NCBI GenBank assembly: GCA_046594445.1
Contig: JBKJSM010000002.1
Location: 49,630 to 113,629, forward strand
Reading direction: 5' to 3'
DNA from: Gaiellasilicea sp046594445
GTDB taxonomy: Bacteria; Actinomycetota; Thermoleophilia; Gaiellales; Gaiellaceae
Length of the DNA: 64,000 nt
Shown here: one piece after another, positions 33,305-41,175 of the stretch
How positions within the stretch are numbered: the first letter of the stretch is position 1
Layout: each line of letters starts with the position of its first letter
The notes under the pieces: generated by a model
Database searches by the model: none
Told to the model about the DNA's origin: nothing
Seen by the model: the letters and a program-made list of their open reading frames with translations, nothing else
Position numbers and translations under genes: made by a program

Positions 33305-34116
33305 GAGGGCGGATGTACGCGGAGACCGGTCAGGAGGTAGTGGGCGCTGAGGTTCTCAAACGGGTGGAAGCGGACGGCGAAGCTGCGAACGTTCGGCACG
33401 TCACCATAGAACGCAGCCACGGCCTTCCGCAGTCCCAGGTCGCCCGCCGGCCACGCGTGTGGACGCGCGAGATGGCGGGCGAGGAACCAGTCCGCCGTCC
33501 ACTCGCCGAGCCCGCGGAGCGCGACGAGCCGGGCCGTCACCTCCTCGTCCGGGAGCGCGGCGAGCGCGGCGAGTTCCAGCTCGGCGCAGGCGAGCCCGAT
33601 CACGTACTCGGCCTTTCGCGTCGAGAAGCCGAGCCCGACGAGCTCCTCCTCGGTCGAGCGCGCCGTGCGCTCACGGGTCGGGAACGCATGGGCGTGGACG
33701 CCGGGCGCGCCAAGGCGCTCGATGAAGCGGCTCCGGATCGCGGCGGCAGACTGGAGCGACACCTGCTGCGCGGTGATCGAGGTGACGAGCGCCTCGAACG
33801 GGTCCGGCTGGAGCGGCGGCCGAAAGCCCGGCAGCGCCTGCACGAGCCGGGCGAGCGTCTCGTCGCCGGACGCCCACTCCCGGAACCCCTCGAGGTCGAA
33901 GGGCGCGCCGAGGTAGGTGAGGACGCCAGCCTCGATCGCGGCATCGTGCGGCTCGACGTCCACCCCGCCCGGCGCCGCCTCGATCCGCACCTCCCTCCCT
34001 CCGAAGACGCGATGCAAGCCTCCTTCGCGCCAGACGTTGGCTCGATCCAGGCCGTAGACCTGGTAGCGCGCGGTCGAGAGCTCGAAGTCGTAGGGCTGCG
34101 GCAGGTGGACGAGCAC
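33301..34116 (-). CDS. alkA: DNA-3-methyladenine glycosylase II-like (AlkA, HhH-GPD)
   Basis: Base-excision glycosylase removing alkylated bases. 271 aa. An AlkA-type N-terminal beta domain (residues 1-100), then the helical domain with SITAQQVSLQSA, hairpin-helix-hairpin LRGLGEWTADWFLAR and the catalytic Asp in AWPAGDLGLRKA. No Fe-S cysteines. First gene of the five-gene overlapping operon down to the rhodanese. Confidence 0.9.
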   Translation of the reverse strand: MLVHLPQPYDFELSTARYQVYGLDRANVWREGGLHRVFGGREVRIEAAPGGVDVEPHDAAIEAGVLTYLGAPFDLEGFREWASGDETLARLVQALPGFRPPLQPDPFEALVTSITAQQVSLQSAAAIRSRFIERLGAPGVHAHAFPTRERTARSTEEELVGLGFSTRKAEYVIGLACAELELAALAALPDEEVTARLVALRGLGEWTADWFLARHLARPHAWPAGDLGLRKAVAAFYGDVPNVRSFAVRFHPFENLSAHYLLTGLRVHPPS

Positions 34117-34163
34117 GACGTCATGCTTTCAAGCCGGAAAGGGAGGCTGCCGATAGAAGCTGC

Positions 34164-35195
34164 GTGCGCCGCCTCGCCGTCCTCTTTGCCTGCGCTCTCC
34201 TGCTCCCCGCCTCCGCCTCCGCTGCGGCCGAGCGCTCGTGGGCCGAGGAGCAGATCGAGACCGTCGTCGAGGCAGGCCTGCTTGCCGACGACGTCGCTGC
34301 GTTCAAGCCCGACCGGCCACTGACGCAGAAAGCGCTCTCCGCGGCACTCGAATCGCTCTCCCTCGCCGGCGAGGAGCCGGTGGACTACCGCTATCCGCTC
34401 GTCGCGCCCGGTCGCACAGTCACCATTCGCGAGCTCGACGCCGCTCTCGTCGGCTTCCTCGGCCTCGGCGACAGCGCCCGCGCGGTCGCTGCGGCGCTTC
34501 GCGTCGCAGGCCTCGCCCCCAAGACCGGCGCGGGCACGGAGACGGTGGCCCGCCTGCTCGGGCTGCGCGTCAACCATCCGGCGGAGCAGGACGCGCTCGA
34601 ACTCGGCCTCAACGACCCGGCGACGCGGGCCGAAGCCGCCTACTCGCTCGCCCGCGTGCTGGGGCTCAACGGCTGGGAGCAGGACCGGATTCGCTCGGCG
34701 ACCGAGGGACTCGTGCTGCCCCAGCTGACCGAGCTCCAGCGGCAGGTACTCCAGCGCGCCGTCTCGTTCGTCGGTTACCCGTACATCTGGGGCGGCAGCT
34801 CCGAGAGCGTGCAGCAGCCGTTCGGCAAGCGCGCGCCCGGCGGCTTCGACTGCTCCGGCTTCGTCTGGCGCGTCTTCAAGCTCGAGCCGTTCGCCGGCGC
34901 CTCGGCGCTCGCCTCGGTGCTCCGCGGCCGCACCACCTTCCAGATGGCAGGCGAGGTGCCGCCGGCCCAGCGGATCAAGAAGACGGAAAACCTCCAGCCG
35001 GGCGACCTGATCTTCCAGGGCGACAAGGGCGCTGCCTCCAGGCCGGCCCAGGTCGGGCACGCAGGCATCTACCTCGGCGACGGCTGGTTCGTGCACTCGT
35101 CGGACAGCGGCACCACCCTGCATCCGTTCGAGGGCTGGTACCGCGAGCGGTTCGCATGGGCACGACGGCCGCTGCGCGAAGCCGGCCTCAGCTAG
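34164..35195 (+). CDS. Secreted NlpC/P60 cell-wall endopeptidase
   Basis: 343 aa with an N-terminal signal peptide (RRLAVLFACALLLPASASA). Residues about 22-190 resemble SLH-like helical repeats (WAEEQIETVVEAGLLADDVAAFKPDRPLTQ). The C-terminal NlpC/P60 peptidase has Cys in GGFDCSGFVWR, His in QVGHAGIYLGDG and a further His in FVHSSDSG. Probably cleaves D-Glu-meso-DAP bonds in peptidoglycan. GTG start. The 3' end overlaps the convergent phosphatase gene by 8 nt. Confidence 0.9.
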   Translation: MRRLAVLFACALLLPASASAAAERSWAEEQIETVVEAGLLADDVAAFKPDRPLTQKALSAALESLSLAGEEPVDYRYPLVAPGRTVTIRELDAALVGFLGLGDSARAVAAALRVAGLAPKTGAGTETVARLLGLRVNHPAEQDALELGLNDPATRAEAAYSLARVLGLNGWEQDRIRSATEGLVLPQLTELQRQVLQRAVSFVGYPYIWGGSSESVQQPFGKRAPGGFDCSGFVWRVFKLEPFAGASALASVLRGRTTFQMAGEVPPAQRIKKTENLQPGDLIFQGDKGAASRPAQVGHAGIYLGDGWFVHSSDSGTTLHPFEGWYRERFAWARRPLREAGLS

Positions 35196-35781
35196 CGAGC
35201 GCCGACACGACGTCGCGCAGGTCGTCGAACGGCTCGTAGGCGACGCCGTGTTCGTCGAGATGCCGCGCCAGCGCGTCGCGGGCGAACACCCGGTCGGCCG
35301 CCAGCGCGGCGCAACGATCCGAGTAGCCGTCGCCGACGTAAACGTAGGGCGAGGCGGCGAGCGCGGCGCGCTTGCACGGCTCGCCGCACGTAGCGCACGC
35401 CGCCTCGTCCCTGAAGAGGACGCGCCACCCATCGGGCGTCGCCACGACCCGGTTCGCGAGCACCTCCAACCGGACGCCCTCGCGCTCGAGCACCGGCTCG
35501 ATCAGCTCCCGAAACCCCGCCGAGATCACGAGCGGCTCGAGGCCCGCCAACTCGTGCAGGCCCTCACGCACCTGCACGTTCTCGAGCACCCAGGCGACCA
35601 CGTCGTCGAGCGGCGCCGTGATCGCCTCGAATTCGAGCGCGATCTCCTCGTGCAACGTCAAGTCGACCCCTACGCGCGGCTCCAGCTCAGTGAGCAGCGC
35701 AGGGTCGCCGAACTCGTGGATCACCTGCACGAGCGAGTCCCGGACGGTGACCGTCCCGTCCCAGTCGACGACGAGGCGCAA
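35188..35781 (-). CDS. HAD-IB phosphatase (SerB/MtnX-like)
   Basis: 197 aa. Motif I VVDWDGTVTVRDS, motif II VISAGF, motif IV VYVGDGYSDRCAA. An unusual CATCGEPCKR triplet (around residues 135-145) precedes motif IV and may bind a metal. Related to phosphoserine and 2-hydroxy-3-keto-5-methylthiopentenyl-1-P phosphatases; no methionine-salvage genes nearby, so the substrate is open. Starts 4 nt after the hmgA stop. Confidence 0.8.
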   Translation of the reverse strand: MRLVVDWDGTVTVRDSLVQVIHEFGDPALLTELEPRVGVDLTLHEEIALEFEAITAPLDDVVAWVLENVQVREGLHELAGLEPLVISAGFRELIEPVLEREGVRLEVLANRVVATPDGWRVLFRDEAACATCGEPCKRAALAASPYVYVGDGYSDRCAALAADRVFARDALARHLDEHGVAYEPFDDLRDVVSALAS

Positions 35782-35785
35782 AGGG

Positions 35786-36979
35786 CTACAGATGTGAGGT
35801 GAGGCCGGCGTCGGACGCCGTCTCGTCGCCGGTCTCGTACCAGGAGAGCGCGTACTTGCCGTCGTCGAGGTCGCGCGCGAGCTTCGTCAGCTTCAGCGGG
35901 TTGAAGGTGTCGCACATGACCGCCAGCTCGGCCGTCTCGTGCAGCCCGATCGCCTTCTCCGCAAGGCCCGGGTGAGGACCGTGCGGCAGGCCGGAGGGGT
36001 GAAGCGTGATCGATCCGACGTCGACGCCCTTGCGCGAGCCGAAGTTGCCCGAGACGTAATAGATCATCTCCTCCGACTGCAAATTCGAGTGGTGGTAGGG
36101 GATCGGTACGGCGAGCGGGTCGAAGTCGAGCTTGCGCGGGCAGAAGGAGCAGATGACGAAATTTCGCCCCGCAAAGGTCTGGTGGGCGGGCGGCGGCTGG
36201 TGGATCCGGCCGGTGATCGGCTCGAAGTCGTGGATCGAGAACGTCCACGGGAAGAGGTAGCCGTCCCAGCCGACGACGTCGAAGGGGTGGTAGTCGAGCA
36301 GGTAGGTCTGGTAGCCGCTGCGCACGCGCACCTTGACGGGGAACTCGCCCTTCTCGCGGTGCGTGTTGAGCTCCGTCGGCGGGTGGATGTCGCGGTGGTA
36401 GTACGGGGCGCCCTCGACGATCTGGCCGTGCTCGTTCCGGTAGCGGCGCGGGATCTGAATCAGGCCGGGCGTCTCGAAGACCAGGTAGCGCTGCTCCCCC
36501 ACCGGACGGAAGCGGTACGTCGTGCCGCGGGGGACGACGACGTAGTCGCCCTCCTTGTACGGCAGCTCGCCAAAGATCGTCTCCAGAACGCCCGAGCCCT
36601 CGTGGACGAAGATCACCTCGTCGCCCTCGCCGTTCCGGAAGAAGTAGCCCATCTGCTCGGCCGGGCGGCAGATGGAGATCTCGACGTCCGCGTTCCACAT
36701 CAGCAGGCGCCGGCCGGTCACCTCGTCGCCGCCGGCCTCGATCCCCTTCGTGTGCATCATCCGGTGCTGGTGGGTGTCGGGGAGCCACTCCTCGCGGACG
36801 ATCGGCTCGAAGTCGCCGATCTCCATCACCCGGCACGGCGACTGGAGGTGGTAGAGGATCGACTCGTTGCCGGTGAACCCCTCGAGGCCCATTACCTCCT
36901 CGGTCAAGAGGGTGCCGTTGTCGCGGAACTGAATGTGGCGCTTGCGCGGAACGTCTCCGAGGCGCTGGTAGAAGGGCAT
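35786..36979 (-). CDS. hmgA: Homogentisate 1,2-dioxygenase
   Basis: Opens the aromatic ring of homogentisate to maleylacetoacetate. 397 aa cupin enzyme. GDEVIFVHEGSG and VPRGTTYRF in the N-domain; the iron-binding region in the C-half includes YHHSNLQSEEMIYYVSGNF and LHPSGLPHGPHPG (His, Glu, His ligands). Together with hppD and a FAH-like gene it forms a tyrosine degradation set. TATCCT ends 6 nt before the ATG. Confidence 0.93.
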   Translation of the reverse strand: MPFYQRLGDVPRKRHIQFRDNGTLLTEEVMGLEGFTGNESILYHLQSPCRVMEIGDFEPIVREEWLPDTHQHRMMHTKGIEAGGDEVTGRRLLMWNADVEISICRPAEQMGYFFRNGEGDEVIFVHEGSGVLETIFGELPYKEGDYVVVPRGTTYRFRPVGEQRYLVFETPGLIQIPRRYRNEHGQIVEGAPYYHRDIHPPTELNTHREKGEFPVKVRVRSGYQTYLLDYHPFDVVGWDGYLFPWTFSIHDFEPITGRIHQPPPAHQTFAGRNFVICSFCPRKLDFDPLAVPIPYHHSNLQSEEMIYYVSGNFGSRKGVDVGSITLHPSGLPHGPHPGLAEKAIGLHETAELAVMCDTFNPLKLTKLARDLDDGKYALSWYETGDETASDAGLTSHL

Positions 36980-36985
36980 GGCGGG

Positions 36986-36991
36986 AGGATA
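36986..36991 (-). promoter_or_regulatory. Candidate -10 for hmgA
   Basis: TATCCT on the minus strand ends exactly 6 nt before the hmgA ATG (36979); leaderless pattern. Confidence 0.45.
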
Positions 36992-37003
36992 CCGCCGACG
37001 CCT

Positions 37004-37630
37004 CTACCCGACCCTCGCTGCCAATGGGCCGATTCCGGGGATTGAGAGCTCGAGGGGGCCGCTCCGCACATCCTGCCGCAGCTCAAGCACCGGGCCCGCG
37101 AGGAGGTCTCCCGGACGTAGGCGTGTGTTCAGCTCGGCCAGCGCACGCGCGGCCTCCCAGTCAAGTGAGCTGGCGAACCCGTCCTCGAGCTCGGTCTCGA
37201 CGACCGGGCCGAGCAGCAGCGCGAAGTCGCGATCCTTGGGCGAGTCCAGCTCCGGCGCTCGCCACTCGGCGAGCCCGGTCCAGCCGCCGATCGTCCCGTC
37301 CAGGCCGATCACGGCCGCCAGCCGCATCGCCACGTCGAGGCGACCGCCGGGCCTCGGGACGAAGGCGCCCGAAGAGCGGATCGCGGTCGGGTTCGCGAAC
37401 GTAAAGCTCGCCGGACCGTCGAACAGCCGAACCGCCGGCGGCTCGAGCACCGGTGCGCGAAGCACGACCTCGGCGAGGGGGTACTCGGCGTGCTCGCGGG
37501 CGGACGAGCCGCCTGTGAAGAACGCCTGCAGCGTCTGCGCGGCGAGTTGCACGACAGTGTCGCCGTCGATCCTCCCCGGCCAGCCGCGCTCGAGCTCCTG
37601 GTCGACCGGCGAGAACATGCAGAGCCTCAC
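37004..37630 (-). CDS. Fumarylacetoacetate hydrolase-like protein, divergent and short
   Basis: 208 aa, smaller than usual FAH proteins (about 250-420). Recognisable stretches: FANPTAIRSSGAF, AVIGLDGTIGGWTGLAEW, PKDRDFALLLGPVVET, LNTRLRPGDLLAGP. The acidic metal-ligand strand normally reading like DYEGELAVVIG is here GRLDVAMRLAAVIG, so the ExE ligands appear lost. Position next to hmgA suggests it stands for the last step of tyrosine breakdown, but catalytic competence is doubtful; another FAH may exist elsewhere. Confidence 0.6.
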   Translation of the reverse strand: MRLCMFSPVDQELERGWPGRIDGDTVVQLAAQTLQAFFTGGSSAREHAEYPLAEVVLRAPVLEPPAVRLFDGPASFTFANPTAIRSSGAFVPRPGGRLDVAMRLAAVIGLDGTIGGWTGLAEWRAPELDSPKDRDFALLLGPVVETELEDGFASSLDWEAARALAELNTRLRPGDLLAGPVLELRQDVRSGPLELSIPGIGPLAARVG

Positions 37631-37640
37631 GGTGTGACTC

Positions 37641-38981
37641 TCACGGTTCGGTGTGCACGATCACGTCGGCGACGTCCGGTCGCGCGCGGCGCAACCGCTC
37701 CTCGACCTCGCTCGCGCGAGCATGCGCCTGCGCCAGCGTCGAATCGGCGTCGAGCCCGAGCGTCACGAACGCGACCACGCCCTTCTCCGTCCGCAGTAGC
37801 CGCAGCGCCCGTGGCGGACCGCCCGCGGCCCGCTCGACCGCGGCCTCCAGCTCGGCAGCCTCGACGAGCTCCCCCGCGCCGGCCTCCGCGAGCGGCTCGA
37901 GATGCGTCTGGACGGACGCGATCTCCGGAACGGCGGCGACGATCGCCCGCTCGACCTGCTCCGCCACCTCGTGCGCCTCCTCGAGCGTGACATCGCCCGG
38001 CAGCTTGAGGTGAAGCGAGAGCTCGTTCGTACCGCCGTCGAGCGCGACCACGACCAGGTTGTGGATCTCGCGCACCCGCGGGACGCTGAGCGCCGCGGCG
38101 TGGGCGCGCTCGCGCAGCACGGCCTCCTCCGTCCGCGGCTCGACGTGGACGACGACGTCGCAGCCGGGCAGCGCCCGCTCGAGCTCGTCCTCGACGCGGT
38201 CGGCGATCGCATGACCCTGGCCGACGGCCGCGCCCGGCGGGACGGAGATGACCACGTCGGCGAACGTGCGCCCCGCCGCCTGGCGCAGCCGCAGGCGGGA
38301 GAGCTGAACCGGTGGGTCGATGCGGGCGATGGCGGCGCGGGCCGCTGCCTCCGCGTCGGCCGGGGCTCGGTCCATCAGCACGTCGACGTTGCGGCGGATC
38401 AAGCGTCCTGCTGCGGCGAGGACGAGAACCGCGACGAAGAGGGCTGCGATCGAGTCGCCCGACGGATACCCGGCGGAGGCGGCCACGAGCCCGCCGAGCA
38501 CGGCGAGCGTCCCGACGAAGTCGCTGCCGAAGTGGAGCGCGTTCGAGCGCAGCGCCTCGCTCCGGTACCGGCGGGCCGTGCGCAGCGAGGTGAGGGTCCG
38601 CGCAAGGTCGATCGCAAGCACGCCGGCGACGACGGCGAAGACCCACCACGCGGGGTCGAGCGCCTGCTCGCTGGCACCCGTGAGCCGCGTCACCGCCAGC
38701 ACGCCGACGCCGACGCTGACGAGCGCCAGCACCGTCGCCTCCGCGAGGGCCGCCAGATGCTCGGCCTTGCCGTGGCCGTACTGGTGCGCCCTGTCGGCCG
38801 GGCGGCCGGCGACGCCGATCGCGAAGAACGTCAGGAGCGCGGCCACGAGGTCGGTGCCCGAGTGGAGCGCCTCCGAGACGAGCCCGAGGCTGCCGCTCGC
38901 AAGCCCCGTGCCGAGCTTGAGCACGACCAGGACCGCCGCAGCGACGATCGACGCGAGCGCCGTCCGGCGCTGCGGGGTCAT
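37641..38981 (-). CDS. Cation diffusion facilitator transporter with extended cytosolic tail
   Basis: 446 aa; typical CDF proteins are about 300. Six membrane helices with metal-site motifs SEALHSGTD and NALHFGSDFVG (HxxxD pairs), GHGKAEHLAAL. The tail after residue about 210 holds the usual ferredoxin-like metal-sensing domain plus at least one further similar unit (ELSLHLKLPGDVTLEEAHEVAEQVE, then VAFVTLGLDADSTLAQAHARASEVEE). Likely exports Zn2+/Fe2+/Mn2+ by proton antiport; metal unknown. Confidence 0.85.
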   Translation of the reverse strand: MTPQRRTALASIVAAAVLVVLKLGTGLASGSLGLVSEALHSGTDLVAALLTFFAIGVAGRPADRAHQYGHGKAEHLAALAEATVLALVSVGVGVLAVTRLTGASEQALDPAWWVFAVVAGVLAIDLARTLTSLRTARRYRSEALRSNALHFGSDFVGTLAVLGGLVAASAGYPSGDSIAALFVAVLVLAAAGRLIRRNVDVLMDRAPADAEAAARAAIARIDPPVQLSRLRLRQAAGRTFADVVISVPPGAAVGQGHAIADRVEDELERALPGCDVVVHVEPRTEEAVLRERAHAAALSVPRVREIHNLVVVALDGGTNELSLHLKLPGDVTLEEAHEVAEQVERAIVAAVPEIASVQTHLEPLAEAGAGELVEAAELEAAVERAAGGPPRALRLLRTEKGVVAFVTLGLDADSTLAQAHARASEVEERLRRARPDVADVIVHTEP

Positions 38982-39006
38982 GCGCTTATGGCCGGTAGTA
39001 GTTGGC

Positions 39007-39135
39007 CTAGTACCAGCGGCCGCGGCGAAAGCCGCCGAACGCCAGACCGATGAGCGCGACGATGATCCCGATCACCGGCCGCCCGGTCAGCGCAAGGACG
39101 ATTCCGACTACGACGAGGATTGCTCCGATTCCCAT
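39007..39135 (-). CDS. Mini membrane protein, DUF6131-like
   Basis: 42 aa: MGIGAILVVVGIVLALTG, then PVIGIIVALIGLAFGGFRRGRWY. Two hydrophobic helices and a basic-aromatic end. Similar in style to the actinobacterial DUF6131 family. Function unknown. It lies alone between hppD and the CDF gene on the same strand. Confidence 0.6.
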   Translation of the reverse strand: MGIGAILVVVGIVLALTGRPVIGIIVALIGLAFGGFRRGRWY

Positions 39136-39177
39136 GCGGGGGACTATCGCACTTCCGGTCGGACGGCAAACGCAGAG

Positions 39178-40278
39178 CTAGAGATTGCCGCGCAGAGCCT
39201 GCTCGCGCTCGATCGACTCGAAGAGCGCTTTGAAGTTGCCCTCGCCGAAGGTGGTGGCGCCGTGCCGCTCGATCACCTCGAAGAACATCGTCGGCCGGTC
39301 CTGGGCGGTCTTCGTGAAGATCTGGAGCAGGTAGCCGTCGTCGTCGCGGTCGGCGAGGATCCGCAGCCGTGCGAGGTCGCCGTAGTCCTCCTCGATCTCG
39401 CCGACGCGGCCCTCCACCTCGTCGTAGTAGGCCTCGGGCGTGTCGAGGAACGGGATGCCTCGACCCTTCAGCGCCTGCACCGTCTCGACGATGTTCGACG
39501 CCTGCAGCGCGACGTGCTGGACGCCGGGGCCGCCGTTGAACTGCAGGTACTCGTCGATCTGGCTCTTGCGCTTGCCCTCGGCCGGCTCGTTGATCGGGAA
39601 CTTGATCTTGCCACTGCCGTCAGCCATCACCTTGCTCATCAGCGCCGAATACTCGGTCTGAATCTGGTCGTCGCCGAAGTGGACGATGTTCGTCATCCCG
39701 AAGACCTGCTCGTAGAACTCGACCCAGTGGTTCATCCGGCCGAGCTCGACGTTGCCGACGACGTGGTCGATAGCGAGCAGGCCGACGCCGTCGGAGCGGG
39801 AGCCGTTGGGGGACAGCGACACGTAGCCGGGCAGGTACGGCCCGGAGTAGGCGCTCCGATCGACGAAGGTGTGGACGTTGTCGCCGTAGGTCGCGATCGT
39901 CGCCAGCTCGACACGGCCGTGCTCGTCCTCGACGGTGTGCGGCTCGATCACGGCCCGGGCGCCGCGCTGCACCGCTTCGCGAAAGGCGAGCCCCGCGTCG
40001 CCGACACGGAGCGCGACGTCCTTCGCTCCGTCGCCGTGGGCATGCGCGAACCTGGCGATCTCGCTGTCCGGGCCCATTCCGCTCGTCAGGACGAACCGGA
40101 TCTCGCCCTGCTCGAGCACATAGGAGGCGCGGTCGCGGACGCCGGTCTCGGGTCCCGCGTAGGCGACCGGTGTGAACCCCATCGCGTGCTCGTAGTAGAA
40201 GGCGGCCTGCTTAGCGTTGCCGACCCAGAGCTCGAGATGGTCCCACCCGTCGAGCGGCATGAAGTCGTGCTCGGACAC
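39178..40278 (-). CDS. hppD: 4-hydroxyphenylpyruvate dioxygenase
   Basis: Converts 4-hydroxyphenylpyruvate to homogentisate, the substrate of HmgA. 366 aa, two VOC domains. Fe(II) ligands in LAIDHVVGNVE (His), GVQHVALQ (His) and TMFFEVIERHG (Glu). N-terminal DGWDHLELWVGNAKQAAFYY. GTG start at 40278 with TAAGAT ending 6 nt upstream. Separated from hmgA by the CDF and mini-protein genes. Confidence 0.95.
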   Translation of the reverse strand: MSEHDFMPLDGWDHLELWVGNAKQAAFYYEHAMGFTPVAYAGPETGVRDRASYVLEQGEIRFVLTSGMGPDSEIARFAHAHGDGAKDVALRVGDAGLAFREAVQRGARAVIEPHTVEDEHGRVELATIATYGDNVHTFVDRSAYSGPYLPGYVSLSPNGSRSDGVGLLAIDHVVGNVELGRMNHWVEFYEQVFGMTNIVHFGDDQIQTEYSALMSKVMADGSGKIKFPINEPAEGKRKSQIDEYLQFNGGPGVQHVALQASNIVETVQALKGRGIPFLDTPEAYYDEVEGRVGEIEEDYGDLARLRILADRDDDGYLLQIFTKTAQDRPTMFFEVIERHGATTFGEGNFKALFESIEREQALRGNL

Positions 40279-40284
40279 GGGCGA

Positions 40285-40290
40285 ATCTTA
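40285..40290 (-). promoter_or_regulatory. Candidate -10 for hppD
   Basis: TAAGAT on the minus strand ends exactly 6 nt before the hppD GTG (40278). Confidence 0.45.
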
Positions 40291-41175
40291 CTCGGCGACC
40301 GGAATGACCGCCCGGCGCCGCGCGAGCATGATTCCGCCCGCGATCAGCACGCCACCCGCGGCCTGGAGCAGCGTCATGCGCTCCGAGAGCAGGAGCAGCG
40401 CGATCACCGCCGCGACGAAGGGGTGCAGGTTGGCCGCCAGAGTCGCCCGGGAGACGCCGATCCGCGCCAGCACGCGGAACCAGAAGATCGTCGTGAGGAC
40501 GAGCGGGCCGAGCGTCGCGAAGAGGAGCAGCGACCAGACCTCCCAACCGAGCCCGAGCTCCTGGTCGAGCGTCTGCGGGGCCCCGACGAGCGCGATCGCG
40601 ATCCACGCGATCCCGAGCACGACCGCGCTCACATGCGACGCCGAGTAGCGCTGCATCAGCGGCGTGGCGGCGAGCGAGTAGCACGCCCAGGTGGTCGCGG
40701 TCGCGAGCCCGAGCAGGATTCCCCCCGGGCCGACCGAGACGCTGCCGCCGCTTCCGAGCGCGACGAGGCCGACGCCGGCGAACGACACCACTGACGCGAT
40801 CCAGAACTTGCGCGACAGCCGCTCGAGCCCCAAGGCGAGCCCGATCAGGGCCGCGATCGCAGGCGTCGCGCCGAGGATCAGGGCGATCGTCGAGGCGCTC
40901 GTCGTGTCGAGCGCGTAGACGAAGCAGATCTGGTTCAGAAAGACCATCAGCGCCGCGAGGAGGACGAGTCGCAGGTCGCGACGCTCGATCCGCAGCGACC
41001 GCCGCGTCGCGAGCACGATCGCGATGAAGATCAGCGCGGCGAGCCCGTAGCGCACGGTCGCGTACGCGAGCGGCTGGAAGCCGTGCGTGAGGATGTAGCG
41101 CGTGAGCGTGATGTTCAGAGCCCACAGGACGATCGTCGTGAGCATCATCAGCTCGATGCTCCGCGGCCGGCGCAT
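40288..41175 (-). CDS. EamA/DMT-family transporter
   Basis: 295 aa, ten predicted helices in two EamA repeats (LAALMVFLNQICFVYALDTTSAST; FATLGPLVLTTIFWFRVLARIGVSRA). Drug/metabolite exporter of unknown substrate. Its ATG (41175-41173) overlaps on the opposite strand the start I assign to the O-antigen-ligase-like gene (shared CATG). Confidence 0.82.
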   Translation of the reverse strand: MRRPRSIELMMLTTIVLWALNITLTRYILTHGFQPLAYATVRYGLAALIFIAIVLATRRSLRIERRDLRLVLLAALMVFLNQICFVYALDTTSASTIALILGATPAIAALIGLALGLERLSRKFWIASVVSFAGVGLVALGSGGSVSVGPGGILLGLATATTWACYSLAATPLMQRYSASHVSAVVLGIAWIAIALVGAPQTLDQELGLGWEVWSLLLFATLGPLVLTTIFWFRVLARIGVSRATLAANLHPFVAAVIALLLLSERMTLLQAAGGVLIAGGIMLARRRAVIPVAE

